This document shows, piece by piece, positions 8,769 through 17,466 of a DNA stretch of 64,000 nucleotides; position 1 is the stretch's first letter; every line of letters starts with the position of its first letter. The notes beneath the pieces were generated by a model. It searched no databases and was not told the DNA's origin. It saw only the letters and a list, made by a program, of their open reading frames with translations. Both the position numbers and the translations under genes were made by a program. Origin of the DNA: Mammaliicoccus sp. Marseille-Q6498 (GTDB lineage Bacteria; Bacillota; Bacilli; Staphylococcales; Staphylococcaceae); contig NZ_CAMGYY010000002.1 of NCBI RefSeq assembly GCF_946151045.1, forward strand, positions 186,001-250,000, read 5' to 3'.

Positions 8769-8840
8769 GTTAGATCCTCCAAACTGGTTTTTTATATTAA
8801 TTATGTTATTTTTTGACAAATAAAATGAAAAAAATAGCAC

Positions 8841-9138
8841 TAATAAAATCTAGTGTAACTAATTGTATGTATCTTCAGTGAGTTCTCCATGTCGAATTGA
8901 TACTAATAATATATAATTTATCTTTGAGAAAGGGAATATCATTACCAAGTTATTGGTGATTTCGATTATTTTTCTTATTATCTAATTATAATACATAAAA
9001 GATAAGTTTTTATTGTGTATATCTAGTGTATTTATTGTTTCTTTTTTGGAGATGTTGAAATAATATATTCACATGCTTCTTGCTTTAGTGGGGTGCTGGT
9101 GTGGATTTTGGTTTATATTAAAGATAAGTGGTAAAAAT
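8841..9138. other. Non-coding AT-rich stretch
   Basis: No credible gene. It contains a second copy of the word TTAAAGATAAGTGGTA (9118-9133). Otherwise I see only AT-rich sequence. Confidence 0.5.
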
Positions 9139-9181
9139 AAAAGAGCGTAAATTCATTTGAAAACAAGAATTTACGCTCTTT
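9139..9181. terminator. Bidirectional terminator after the MerR gene
   Basis: AAAGAGCGTAAATTC / GAATTTACGCTCTTT perfect arms with A-run and T-run. It ends the leftward MerR gene just past its stop. Confidence 0.85.
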
Positions 9182-9186
9182 CTATC

Positions 9187-9564
9187 TTAGTTAGGAATGG
9201 CAATGTCAGCTAAGTATTCAGTTTCTTTTTTATTTTCTATTTTGTTCTCAATTTCATCTACATAATTTTGATAAATAGCTATCGTGTCTTCTAAAGTTGC
9301 TTTATGTTCATTTAATATATCTGTTAGTGTAATTGCGTTATTATGGAAAGAACTTAATTTTTCTTTAATTTGGCGAATTGGCATATTTAATCTTCTTAAA
9401 CAAATAATGAAATTAATCATTTCTATATCTTTTTCAGAGTATAAGCGGTTATTATTTTCATCTCTTGATATGTTTTGAATTAAATTATGTTTTTCGTAAT
9501 ATCTTATTTTACTGGAGTTGATATCCATTATTTTAGCGACTTCATTTATATGATAATATTTCAT
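9187..9564 (-). CDS. MerR family transcriptional regulator
   Basis: 125 residues. The N-terminal winged helix-turn-helix is typical of MerR proteins (YYHINEVAKIMDINSSKIRYYEKHNLI), and a coiled-coil dimerisation helix follows (about residues 75-118). There is no cysteine cluster for metal binding, so it is more like the small aldehyde- or redox-responsive MerR regulators than a metal sensor. It is divergent from a PfpI-family gene, with a promoter of 19-bp spacer between them, so the target is probably that gene. The inducer is not known. Confidence 0.85.
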   Translation of the reverse strand: MKYYHINEVAKIMDINSSKIRYYEKHNLIQNISRDENNNRLYSEKDIEMINFIICLRRLNMPIRQIKEKLSSFHNNAITLTDILNEHKATLEDTIAIYQNYVDEIENKIENKKETEYLADIAIPN

Positions 9565-9581
9565 AGAGCTTATCCCTTTCT

Positions 9582-9619
9582 TTAAACCTTGGTTTAAGTG
9601 TTATAGTGTTCAGTATAAC
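9582..9619 (+). promoter_or_regulatory. MerR-type promoter and operator
   Basis: -35 TTGGTT (9589-9594) and -10 TATAAC (9614-9619) are 19 bp apart, the unusually long spacer that MerR regulators untwist. The palindrome TTAAACC-TT-GGTTTAA (9582-9597) overlaps the -35. Confidence 0.6.
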
Positions 9620-9649
9620 AAATAGGAAAGAAGAAAGGAAAATTTTAAT

Positions 9650-10333
9650 ATGAAAAAAATATTGATAGCAGTAACTAGCGTTTCAAAATATCCTAACATG
9701 GAAAGACCAACAGGCTTATGGTTAGGAGAAGCAGTACATTTTGCTGATGAAATGTACAATAAAGGATATGAAATTGATTACGTAAGTCCTATGGGTGGAT
9801 ATACACCACTTGATCCAGAAAGTTTAAAACCTGAAGCAATGACAGATTTAGACTGGAAATACTATGAAGATAAAAACTTCATGAATAAATTAGGTAATAC
9901 ACTTAAACCATCTGAAATTAATGCTTCAGACTATGAATTAATTTATTATGCAGGCGGACATGGCGTAATCTGGGACTTCTTAGATAATGCAGAACTTCAA
10001 GAATTATCAAAAGAAATATATTCAGCAAACGGCATTGTTTCATCAGTATGTCACGGAGCAATTGGCTTATTAAATATTAAAGATGAAAATGGAAAATATC
10101 TTGTAGAAGGTAAAGAAGTAACTGGTTTCTCAAATTCTGAAGAAAAACAAATCGGACTTGATGAACATGTTCCTTATTTAACTGAAGACGAATTAAATAA
10201 TAAAGGCGCAAGATTTTCTAAAGATGATAACTGGACTTCATATGCAGTAGTAGATGGAAGACTAGTTACCGGTCAAAATCCACAATCTGGTAAAGAAGTT
10301 GCTAAAAGAGCATTAGAAATTTTAAACAAATAA
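9650..10333 (+). CDS. DJ-1/PfpI superfamily protein (Hsp31-like)
   Basis: 227 residues of the type 1 glutamine amidotransferase-like fold. The nucleophile elbow SSVCHGAIGLLN places the catalytic Cys near residue 135, and YYAGGHGVIWDF supplies the adjacent conserved His/Gly region. The length and PTGLWLGE start resemble the Hsp31/glyoxalase III-like branch, which handles methylglyoxal or acts as a holdase. It is divergent from a MerR regulator, an arrangement like Bacillus AdhR controlling a PfpI gene under aldehyde stress; that parallel is inference. Confidence 0.85.
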   Translation: MKKILIAVTSVSKYPNMERPTGLWLGEAVHFADEMYNKGYEIDYVSPMGGYTPLDPESLKPEAMTDLDWKYYEDKNFMNKLGNTLKPSEINASDYELIYYAGGHGVIWDFLDNAELQELSKEIYSANGIVSSVCHGAIGLLNIKDENGKYLVEGKEVTGFSNSEEKQIGLDEHVPYLTEDELNNKGARFSKDDNWTSYAVVDGRLVTGQNPQSGKEVAKRALEILNK

Positions 10334-10363
10334 TTTCTATTTATAATATATATTGAAGATGTT

Positions 10364-10389
10364 AGAGCCCTCGAAATTTCGAGGGCTCT
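10364..10389 (+). terminator. Terminator, left copy flanking repeat element A
   Basis: Perfect 13-bp-arm hairpin (AGAGCCCTCGAAA and complement) 30 nt after the PfpI gene. The same hairpin recurs at 11021-11045, with repeat element A between. Confidence 0.85.
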
Positions 10390-11020
10390 AAGTTTGTAGA
10401 TAAACTTAACCGATTAAAAACTCGCTTGCCTAGGGTACAGTCTCAGCCTGTAGTCTTCGACTCGTACTATTCCCTCAGGCGTCTCGTTTTTAATCGGTTT
10501 TTCAGCTCTAACGTGAAAGAATTAAAAAACAATCCCCTTAGAAATTCTAACGAGAAAGAAATCCAAAACAATCCCGTTAGAGCCATTTTGGCTATATAAA
10601 AGTGTAAAATCACATTTAAAACAGGTCTTTTTCAGCTCTAACGTGAAAGAATTAAAAAACAATCCCGTTAGAATTTCTAACGGGAAAGAAATCTAAAACA
10701 ATCCCGTTAGAGCCATTTTGCCTACTAAAAAGTGTAAAATCACATTTAAAACAGGTCTTTTTCAGCTCTAACGTGAAAGAATGAGAAAACAATCCCGTTA
10801 GAATTTCTAACGGGAAAGAAATCTAAAACAATCCCGTTAGAGCCATTTTGCCTACTAAAAAGTGTAAAATCACATTTAAAACAGGTCTTTTTCAGCTCTA
10901 ACGTGAAAGAATGAGAAAACAATCCCGTTAGAATTTCTAACGTGAAAGAAATCTAAAGCAATCCCGTTAGAACAAAACCTGCTAACAATTTCTCTTTAAG
11001 TGACTTTGTCCACAGTCTGT
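10390..11020 (+). repeat. Composite repeat element A (terminator-nested)
   Basis: Non-coding element of about 630 bp. Left module 10395-10499: TTTGTAGATAAAC, then 14-bp arms AACCGATTAAAAAC (10408-10421) and GTTTTTAATCGGTT (10486-10499) enclosing a second foldable stem. Then a tandem array with a 130-bp period starting at 10503, 10633, 10763 and 10893; each unit is a nested palindrome built on CTAACG ... CGTTAG. Right end about 10980-11018: GCTAACAATTTCTCTTTAAG then TGACTTTGTCCACAGTC. The same end modules occur in elements B, C and D. Confidence 0.85.
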
Positions 11021-11045
11021 GAGCCCTCGAAATTTCGAGGGCTCT
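11021..11045 (+). terminator. Terminator, right copy flanking repeat element A
   Basis: 25 of the 26 bases of the hairpin at 10364-10389 repeated in the same orientation, here followed by a T-run. Read as a duplicated target or duplicated terminator. Confidence 0.8.
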
Positions 11046-11186
11046 TTTTCTGTGCTTAAAAAACCTATAATCGCATTTTTAATTGTATATATATGTAATA
11101 TGTGGTAAAAATAAGTATAGCGTTTTGGTTCATTTGAGGACGGCTTATATAAAAATAATACTTTGTTTTACACTTTGGAGGCAGTA

Positions 11187-12029
11187 ATGAAATTAGCATG
11201 GTTAATAGATACAACAACTTATATAGATCAAAATGTTGATAAGAAGGATTTATTTGTCGTTTCATTATCAACTATTATAAATGGTAAACCGTATAAGGAT
11301 ACGGAGTTTGAAAGTTCTAAATCATTTTTTAAATTATTAAAAGAGAATGGTAATGGGGCTAAGACGGCTCAACCGACACCGCAAGATTTTATTGAGGTTT
11401 ATGAACAAATTGAACAAGAGGGTTATACGCATGTTATTGCGATTCATCCTTCAAGTAATTTATCGGGTACGTATGCTTCGTCACTTACAACTTCACAAAC
11501 TTTTTCTATGGAAACGCATGTTATTGACAGTGGTACTGGTGGTTTTCCTCAAAAAGCTTTAGTCGAATATGGGAAGAAGTTGTTAGATGATGGTTTATCT
11601 TTTGAAGAGATAAAGAGTAAACTTGAATCTGTTAAAAAGTCGAGTGAATTATATTTGTTACCAAAGAATTTACATCAATTGAAGAATAGTGGTCGCGTTT
11701 CGAATAGCAAATATATTTTAAGTGGTTTGTTGAATATCAAACTATTATTAAAGTTAGAACTTGGAACGATAGATTTAAAACTGAAATCTAGAGGAATGAA
11801 GAAAATAGAAGCTTATTTAGTACAGCATATTAATGAAGCAATTAAAAATGGTGTACAGAGAATTGCGGTACTTCATGCTGGTAATGATACTGAGGCGCAT
11901 ATATGGAAAGAGCGTATTCTTACTATAAATAGAAATGTTGAAGTACTTATAGAACCTTTAGTTCCAGTAGCTAGTGTACATACGGGTTATGGAACAATTG
12001 CTATAGCTTGGATAAATATAAATGAATAA
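11187..12029 (+). CDS. DegV family protein
   Basis: 280 residues with the DegV/FakB fold: N-terminal LAWLIDTTTYID, the fatty-acid-contacting segment HVIAIHPSSNLSGTYASS (about residues 85-105) and VIDSGTGGFPQKALVEYG. Related FakB proteins bind a fatty acid and present it to the FakA kinase for phospholipid synthesis; whether this member does so is unknown, and no fakA is nearby. I chose the ATG at 11187 because GGAGG lies 7 nt upstream; an in-frame start at 11163 has no such site. It ends before a strong terminator. Confidence 0.82.
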   Translation: MKLAWLIDTTTYIDQNVDKKDLFVVSLSTIINGKPYKDTEFESSKSFFKLLKENGNGAKTAQPTPQDFIEVYEQIEQEGYTHVIAIHPSSNLSGTYASSLTTSQTFSMETHVIDSGTGGFPQKALVEYGKKLLDDGLSFEEIKSKLESVKKSSELYLLPKNLHQLKNSGRVSNSKYILSGLLNIKLLLKLELGTIDLKLKSRGMKKIEAYLVQHINEAIKNGVQRIAVLHAGNDTEAHIWKERILTINRNVEVLIEPLVPVASVHTGYGTIAIAWININE

Positions 12030-12069
12030 AAAATATTAATCGTATAGAGATCTACTAAACTTAGAATAA

Positions 12070-12107
12070 AAAATGCTGAGACATAAATATGTCTCAGCAT
12101 TATTTTT
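12070..12107 (+). terminator. Terminator after the DegV gene
   Basis: AATGCTGAGACATA ... TATGTCTCAGCATT hairpin with T-run. It belongs to the CTGAGAC/GTCTCAG terminator type seen several times in this window. Confidence 0.88.
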
Positions 12108-12120
12108 TTATATTAATTAA

Positions 12121-12136
12121 ATAAAAGCGCTTTTAT
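12121..12136. promoter_or_regulatory. Perfect 16-bp palindrome upstream of the MFS gene
   Basis: ATAAAAGCGCTTTTAT, 22 nt upstream of a plausible promoter (TTGTTT at 12159, 17 nt spacer, TAATAT at 12182). It resembles a symmetric cre-like operator (12 of 14 positions) or another repressor site. Confidence 0.4.
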
Positions 12137-12231
12137 TTATTTTTTTAAGTTTAACCTCTTGTTTTATTCTTTCAAAAGTACTAATATAGTTAAATCTGAT
12201 TAAAATTATAGGAATAAAGGAGTGACATAAA

Positions 12232-13398
12232 ATGAAGAAGTATCCTTTAGCGATATGGATATTAAGTTTAGGTGCATTTGCGATTGGTATGACAGAATTT
12301 GTCGTTATGGGACTTTTACCAAATGTTGCAAGAGATTTAAATGTAACTGTATCTGACGCTGGTCAATTAATAACTGGTTACGCATTAAGTGTGGCGATAG
12401 GTGGTCCACTTATTGTATTGGCAACTTATAAATTACCGAGAAAAAATCTTTTAATTTTATTAATGAGTATCTTCATTATTGGTAATGGAATAGGTGGAAT
12501 AGCACCTACATATGGATTGCTTATGCTAAGTAGAGTTGTAGCTGCATTAGCTCACGGTTCTTTCTTTGGTATAGGTTCAATATTAGCAGCAAGCATGGTT
12601 CCTACGCATAAGAGAGCGAGTGCCATGGCTATCATGTTTATGGGTCTAACAATGAGTAATGTATTAGGTGTGCCATTTGGTACGTTTGTTGGTCAAATGT
12701 TAGGTTGGAAAATGACATTTATCATCATTAGTTTCTTAGGTTTATGTACACTTATTGGTATTATTAAATTTGTGCCAAACCAAAAAGACACACAACCAAT
12801 TTCTATTAAAAATGAACTGAGTGTCTTAAAAGATTTAAAATTATGGTTAACTTTAGGTACAACTTTATTTGGTTTTAGTAGTGTATTTGCATATTTCACA
12901 TACATTTCTCAAATATTGACTGATGTAACGCATTTTGATGAAAGCTGGATTTCATTTCTATTAATTATTTTCGGCGTAGGTGTTACGTTAGGAAATATTA
13001 TTGGCGGAAAATTAGCCGATTGGAATTTAAATCGCGCTTTAAAAATTATTTTTATAGCATTTCCAATTTATATCTTTATGATGTACTTCATTCAAGATTA
13101 TACGTTCTTAATGGTATTCGGAATACTCATATTTGGATTAATGGGATTTAGTATGAATCCTTCATTACAATATAAGAGTATGGTTATTTCTCAAGATGCA
13201 CCGATGCTTGCAAGTACAATGAATCAATCAGCATTTAACATTGGTAATGCTTTAGGTGCTTTTGTAGGTGGACTTGTAATTACGCATTTAGAAGTAAAAG
13301 ATTTAGCATTAGTGGCACCGTTCTTAACTATTATAGGTTTGATATTCTTAATTTTAGAATTGATTGTTACGAAAAAAGGTGAAAAACAAACGGCATAA
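12232..13398 (+). CDS. Major facilitator superfamily exporter (AraJ/PbuE-like)
   Basis: 388 residues with twelve predicted membrane segments. The N-terminus GMTEFVVMGLLPNVARDL with DAGQLITGYALSV is characteristic of the drug:H+ antiporter-1 members related to AraJ, PbuE and chloramphenicol exporters. A strong AAAGGAG precedes the ATG. It stands alone between two terminators or gaps. The palindrome about 100 nt upstream suggests specific control. The substrate cannot be inferred; sugar, purine or drug efflux are all known for relatives. Confidence 0.85.
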   Translation: MKKYPLAIWILSLGAFAIGMTEFVVMGLLPNVARDLNVTVSDAGQLITGYALSVAIGGPLIVLATYKLPRKNLLILLMSIFIIGNGIGGIAPTYGLLMLSRVVAALAHGSFFGIGSILAASMVPTHKRASAMAIMFMGLTMSNVLGVPFGTFVGQMLGWKMTFIIISFLGLCTLIGIIKFVPNQKDTQPISIKNELSVLKDLKLWLTLGTTLFGFSSVFAYFTYISQILTDVTHFDESWISFLLIIFGVGVTLGNIIGGKLADWNLNRALKIIFIAFPIYIFMMYFIQDYTFLMVFGILIFGLMGFSMNPSLQYKSMVISQDAPMLASTMNQSAFNIGNALGAFVGGLVITHLEVKDLALVAPFLTIIGLIFLILELIVTKKGEKQTA

Positions 13399-13483
13399 AC
13401 CATAATTTATAAAAGCATTTTACATGTTCAAATATAAATTTATAGGTATAATGAATAATGGTATTAAGGAGGTCCGATTATTA

Positions 13484-14887
13484 ATGAAACATTGGATTGA
13501 AGATCGTGCGAATGAAGCGCCCGATAAAATTGCTATTATTCAAGATGAAAGAAAATTAACCAATCAAGAATTGTTTGATCAAGCTAAAATGTATGCTTAC
13601 TTTTTTAAACAATTGAATCAAAAAAGAATTGGTTTATATATAAAAAATGATATTGAACATGTTGCCTTAATAATAGGGGCATGGTTAGAAAATATCGAAG
13701 TTGTGATGATAAATACGAAATTAACTGCTTCAGAAATTGAAAATCAATTACAAACGGTTGATGTTGATATTGTATTGTCATATCAAGCACTAAACATTAA
13801 ACAGCAAGTTAAACTTATAGAAGATATAGTATTACAAGATCGTGTGAATGAAACTTACACATTAGATTTGAATCATATCGCTACAATCATGTTTACGTCT
13901 GGGACAACTGGTCCGGCAAAAGCAGTTCCGCAAACATTTTCAAATCACTATTATAGTGCAGTAGGGTGTAAAGAGACGCTAGGTTATGATCAATCAACGA
14001 ATTGGTTGTCTGTTTTGCCGATATATCATATTTCAGGTTTAAGTGTACTTATTAGAAGTTTAATATTTGGATTTAAAGTTATTTTAGAGCCTAAATTTGA
14101 AGCGAAACGTGTGATGAACATGATAAAATCCGACAATATTACGCATTTATCATTAGTTCCGCAAACGCTTCAATGGCTAATGGATGATGGATTGGACCAA
14201 CCTTATCAATTAGAAAAAATATTACTTGGTGGCGCGAAATTATCGGATAAACTGATTCAAGATTCGTTAAATAAAAATTTACCTATATATAATTCCTTTG
14301 GTATGACAGAGACGTGTTCTCAATTTGTGACAGCAAGTCCTGAAATGCTAGCTGAAAAGCCACGTACAGTCGGAAAAATAGCTTCAAATGTTAAGTTAAA
14401 GATTATTAACCAAGACAATAATGGTCACGGTGAAATTATTGTTTCAGGTGGTAATGTTATGAATGGATACTTAACATCGATTAATCGCGACCAAGATTTT
14501 GTAGACGGTTATTTTAAAACGGGTGATGTTGGCTCAATAGATGAAGAAGGCTTTGTATATATTTATGATAGAAGAAAAGATTTAATCATTAGCGGTGGGG
14601 AAAATATTTATCCTTATGAGATAGAACATACAATTTTAAATCATCAAGATGTTATCAATTGTGTGGCAGTTCCTGTAAATGATGAAAAATGGGGACAAGT
14701 ACCAGCACTTGCATATGAAGCAGATCATGAAATCGATATTGAAGCGTTTCAAGCTTTGTTAAATAAACATTTAGCGAAATATAAACATCCAAAATACTTT
14801 TGTAGAATTGATGCCATACCGAGAACTTCGACTGGTAAAGTTTCAAGACATAAAGTGAAAGCGTGGATTGAACATGAAGCAAAATGA
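13484..14887 (+). CDS. menE: o-Succinylbenzoate-CoA ligase
   Basis: 467 residues from the ATG at 13484, which follows TAAGGAGGTCC; the in-frame extension to 13424 lacks a site. It activates o-succinylbenzoate to its CoA ester in menaquinone synthesis. ANL-superfamily motifs are complete: MFTSGTTGPAKAV (P-loop, about residue 140), GMTETCSQ, KTGDVG, the hinge region YIYDRRKDLIISGGENIYP and the C-terminal STGKVSR with the adenylation lysine. It overlaps menC by 14 nt. Confidence 0.95.
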   Translation: MKHWIEDRANEAPDKIAIIQDERKLTNQELFDQAKMYAYFFKQLNQKRIGLYIKNDIEHVALIIGAWLENIEVVMINTKLTASEIENQLQTVDVDIVLSYQALNIKQQVKLIEDIVLQDRVNETYTLDLNHIATIMFTSGTTGPAKAVPQTFSNHYYSAVGCKETLGYDQSTNWLSVLPIYHISGLSVLIRSLIFGFKVILEPKFEAKRVMNMIKSDNITHLSLVPQTLQWLMDDGLDQPYQLEKILLGGAKLSDKLIQDSLNKNLPIYNSFGMTETCSQFVTASPEMLAEKPRTVGKIASNVKLKIINQDNNGHGEIIVSGGNVMNGYLTSINRDQDFVDGYFKTGDVGSIDEEGFVYIYDRRKDLIISGGENIYPYEIEHTILNHQDVINCVAVPVNDEKWGQVPALAYEADHEIDIEAFQALLNKHLAKYKHPKYFCRIDAIPRTSTGKVSRHKVKAWIEHEAK

Positions 14888-15872
14888 GCTTAACTTTTAC
14901 ACATATAAAGCAAACTTTAAAATACCGATTCAAACACCATTAACAACATTACAAGAACGGGAAGTACTTATCGTTGAATGGAAAGATAAAAATGGACAAA
15001 CTTATTATGGAGAATGTAATGCATTTTCTAGTGATTGGTACCATTTTGAAACGATACAAACGGTAAAAGAAGCATTGCAATTATGGTTTGAAACGCATAA
15101 AATTGATGACTTTGAAAGTTACGAAATAGCATGTCATAAAATTAATGAACTGGACAAGTATCCAAATGCGAGAAGCGCTATGTCGATGGTGTTCTTTCAA
15201 AAATTTCATAAACTAGATGACGTAGAAGTAGATTATGGCGCTACAATTAATGGTAATCTTGAACAACATTTTAAAAATTATAACAACAAGCTTCCAACTA
15301 GAGTTAAATTAAAATGGCATACAGAAATTGAAGAAGATATACATTATTTAACGGATCATTATCCACAAATTAAAAGGGCGATCGATGCTAATGGTGTACT
15401 TAATGGTGAAGATGTTCTATTGCTAAACCAATTTAAGGACGATAACTTTATTTACATCGAACAGCCTTTTAAAGATTATGATAAGTATAATAAATATAGA
15501 GAACAATTAAACTTACCAATATTTATTGATGAATCTGCAGAAAGTATTGAACAAATTAAAAAATTTATTCATGCTGAACTAATAGATGGCGTCGTTATTA
15601 AACCATCTAGAGTGGGTGGAATTGATAAAGCATTGGAAGTTATTCATTACTGTAATGAACATGATATTAAATTCGTTGTTGGTGGAATGTATGAATTTGG
15701 TTTAAGTGGCTATTTTACAGCTTATTTAGCTCAATTTAGTCATTATCCAAGTGATATAACACCAAGTGATTATTACTTTGATGAAGATTTTATAAGTAAT
15801 CCTTCTATTTTAAATGGGAATAAAGTATTTTATACACCACCTAAAGTAGAATTAAATAAATTATTAAAATAA
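14874..15872 (+). CDS. menC: o-Succinylbenzoate synthase
   Basis: 332-residue enolase-superfamily enzyme that dehydrates SHCHC to o-succinylbenzoate, the substrate of the adjoining MenE. The metal- and acid/base-site strands are visible in order: KLKWH (catalytic Lys), IDANGVLNGED, FIYIEQPF, IFIDESAES and GVVIKPSRVGGI. The start is the ATG at 14874, inside the last codons of menE, indicating translational coupling. A TTG six bases upstream is possible. Followed by a bidirectional terminator. Confidence 0.94.
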   Translation: MKQNELNFYTYKANFKIPIQTPLTTLQEREVLIVEWKDKNGQTYYGECNAFSSDWYHFETIQTVKEALQLWFETHKIDDFESYEIACHKINELDKYPNARSAMSMVFFQKFHKLDDVEVDYGATINGNLEQHFKNYNNKLPTRVKLKWHTEIEEDIHYLTDHYPQIKRAIDANGVLNGEDVLLLNQFKDDNFIYIEQPFKDYDKYNKYREQLNLPIFIDESAESIEQIKKFIHAELIDGVVIKPSRVGGIDKALEVIHYCNEHDIKFVVGGMYEFGLSGYFTAYLAQFSHYPSDITPSDYYFDEDFISNPSILNGNKVFYTPPKVELNKLLK

Positions 15873-15914
15873 AAGGCATAAACGCTAGGGAGCTGCGTTT
15901 ATGCCTTTTATTTA
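15873..15914. terminator. Bidirectional terminator between menC and yidD
   Basis: AAAAGGCATAAACGC / GCGTTTATGCCTTTT perfect arms around a 9-nt loop. Confidence 0.92.
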
Positions 15915-16139
15915 TTATTCATCTTTTTTAGGTGGGACTGGGTCATAGCCACCTTCATGAAATGGGTGGCATTTTAATATTCTCTTCGTTCCTAACCAAG
16001 TTCCTTTTATAACACCATATTCTGAGATTGCTTCTACAGCGTAGTTTGAGCATGTAGGTTCAAAGCGACATGTAGGTGGTGTTAATGGTGAAATATAACG
16101 TTGGTATAGCCGAATCAATTTAATAAATAGTTTCTTCAT
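15915..16139 (-). CDS. yidD: Membrane protein insertion efficiency factor YidD
   Basis: 74 residues, the normal size. Family core [20 protein letters not shown] with the conserved Cys pair, then [15 protein letters not shown]. The N-terminal amphipathic helix ([14 protein letters not shown]) attaches it to the membrane, where it helps YidC-dependent insertion. The upstream lipoprotein gene ends 10 nt before its start, so the two are probably co-transcribed. Confidence 0.93.
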   Translation of the reverse strand: MKKLFIKLIRLYQRYISPLTPPTCRFEPTCSNYAVEAISEYGVIKGTWLGTKRILKCHPFHEGGYDPVPPKKDE

Positions 16140-16149
16140 AATGATACAC

Positions 16150-16935
16150 CTACTTGTATTTATTTTTTGTTAAATTTTCATACGGTTTAACTTCAGTTTT
16201 GTTATATTTATAAAAATGAGTTGTTTGTTTCATATGAATTTTTATCGTTTCATTTTTGATTTTTCCTGTTGCAGTAATATCAAAAGTAAGTTTTTTAGGT
16301 AAGCTTTTGTCATCTTGTAGTGTTAAATTAAAATTACCTTTTTTAATTTTTAAATCATCTATATTACTTAAGAATTTTTGATCTATTAATGGAGATTGAC
16401 TGTAACCTAGTTGATATAAATATTTCATGACGCTTCCAGTGCCTTCGTATGATAAAGTACGATTATCAATATTGATATCATCTTCAATTGGTTTTAATAA
16501 ACTTTGATTAAAAGTCGTTAAGTCGAACCAGTCTTGACCAAGTTTTTGATAGTAATCTACTTCTGCATTTTGAGCATTATAGTTTAAGTAATGTGACTTT
16601 GGTGAAGATTTTAAGTCGTTAGAATCAATGTAAATACTCTTGTTATTTGTTTTGAATTGCTTATGATTACTTTTTTGTTCAATATCAAACGCCATTTTAT
16701 CGTGATGGTTCGTACGACCATAAGATAACTGGTTTAACTTTGTTTGTTTATCTTGAAAATCAACAGTTGTTTCATTTTCAGATTTAATTGAATGCGTATC
16801 AATTTTTTTAATATTTTTTTGAAATGATTCAATAGCTTCACTGCTATTCTTATAATTACTTTGACCTTGTGGACTACAACTTGCTAGAATAAAGGTAATT
16901 GTTAATACAAAGGTCGTTAAAATGAACTTTTTCAA
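16150..16935 (-). CDS. Lipoprotein of unknown function
   Basis: 261 residues. Signal peptide [20 protein letters not shown] with lipobox LASC (Cys20). The mature part alternates charged and beta-strand-like segments ([30 protein letters not shown]), the style of LolA/LppX-like lipid-binding or DUF6612-like lipoproteins, as also seen in the protein at 37554-38351. It is conserved beside yidD and ytkD in staphylococci as far as I recall. A function cannot be given. Confidence 0.75.
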   Translation of the reverse strand: MKKFILTTFVLTITFILASCSPQGQSNYKNSSEAIESFQKNIKKIDTHSIKSENETTVDFQDKQTKLNQLSYGRTNHHDKMAFDIEQKSNHKQFKTNNKSIYIDSNDLKSSPKSHYLNYNAQNAEVDYYQKLGQDWFDLTTFNQSLLKPIEDDINIDNRTLSYEGTGSVMKYLYQLGYSQSPLIDQKFLSNIDDLKIKKGNFNLTLQDDKSLPKKLTFDITATGKIKNETIKIHMKQTTHFYKYNKTEVKPYENLTKNKYK

Positions 16936-17001
16936 TAGTTTCTACCTGCCTTATAAAATATATATACAGTTTATCATAATCAATGAAAGAGGTCGTGTAT
17001 C

Positions 17002-17466
17002 ATGCGTTATATAGATCCAAACGGTTTGAATGTTGATTTATTTTTTAAACATCATTCAGAAGAACAACATGCTAAACATGTACTTGCGATTCCGATTTAT
17101 AAAAATAAACTTATTTTAACTCACCATAAAATAAGAGGTATTGAATTTCCTGGTGGCAAAGTTGAGCAGAATGAATCGAATCATGAAGCGGTGGTTAGAG
17201 AACTTTATGAAGAAACAGGTGCAATAGCAAAAGAAGTCTATTTTATAGCGTCATATATCGTTCATGATAAAATACCTTTTGATAAAGATGTATATATTAT
17301 CAACGTTGACGAAATTGAACAACTAGACAGTTATTATGAAACGTACGGTCCATTAATTGTTCATAATGTAAACGAAGTGAAAGAACAAGATAAAAGCTTT
17401 TTATTAAAAGACAAAGCGATATTAAAGTGTGTCGAAAGGATGTATGAACTTGGATTTCTTAAGTAG
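17002..17466 (+). CDS. ytkD: Nudix nucleoside triphosphatase YtkD
   Basis: 154 residues. A full Nudix box is present (GKVEQNESNHEAVVRELYEE then TGA, about residues 52-74) with every signature residue, so it should bind metal and hydrolyse nucleoside diphosphate derivatives. Bacillus YtkD acts on oxidised purine nucleotides such as 8-oxo-dGTP. AAAGAGGTCG precedes the ATG. It overlaps the next gene, suggesting a two-gene unit. Confidence 0.88.
   Translation: MRYIDPNGLNVDLFFKHHSEEQHAKHVLAIPIYKNKLILTHHKIRGIEFPGGKVEQNESNHEAVVRELYEETGAIAKEVYFIASYIVHDKIPFDKDVYIINVDEIEQLDSYYETYGPLIVHNVNEVKEQDKSFLLKDKAILKCVERMYELGFLK

Noticed and set aside
10503..10980. CRISPR array in element A
   Set aside because: Units are contiguous 130-bp repeats without unique spacers, and no cas genes are in the window.
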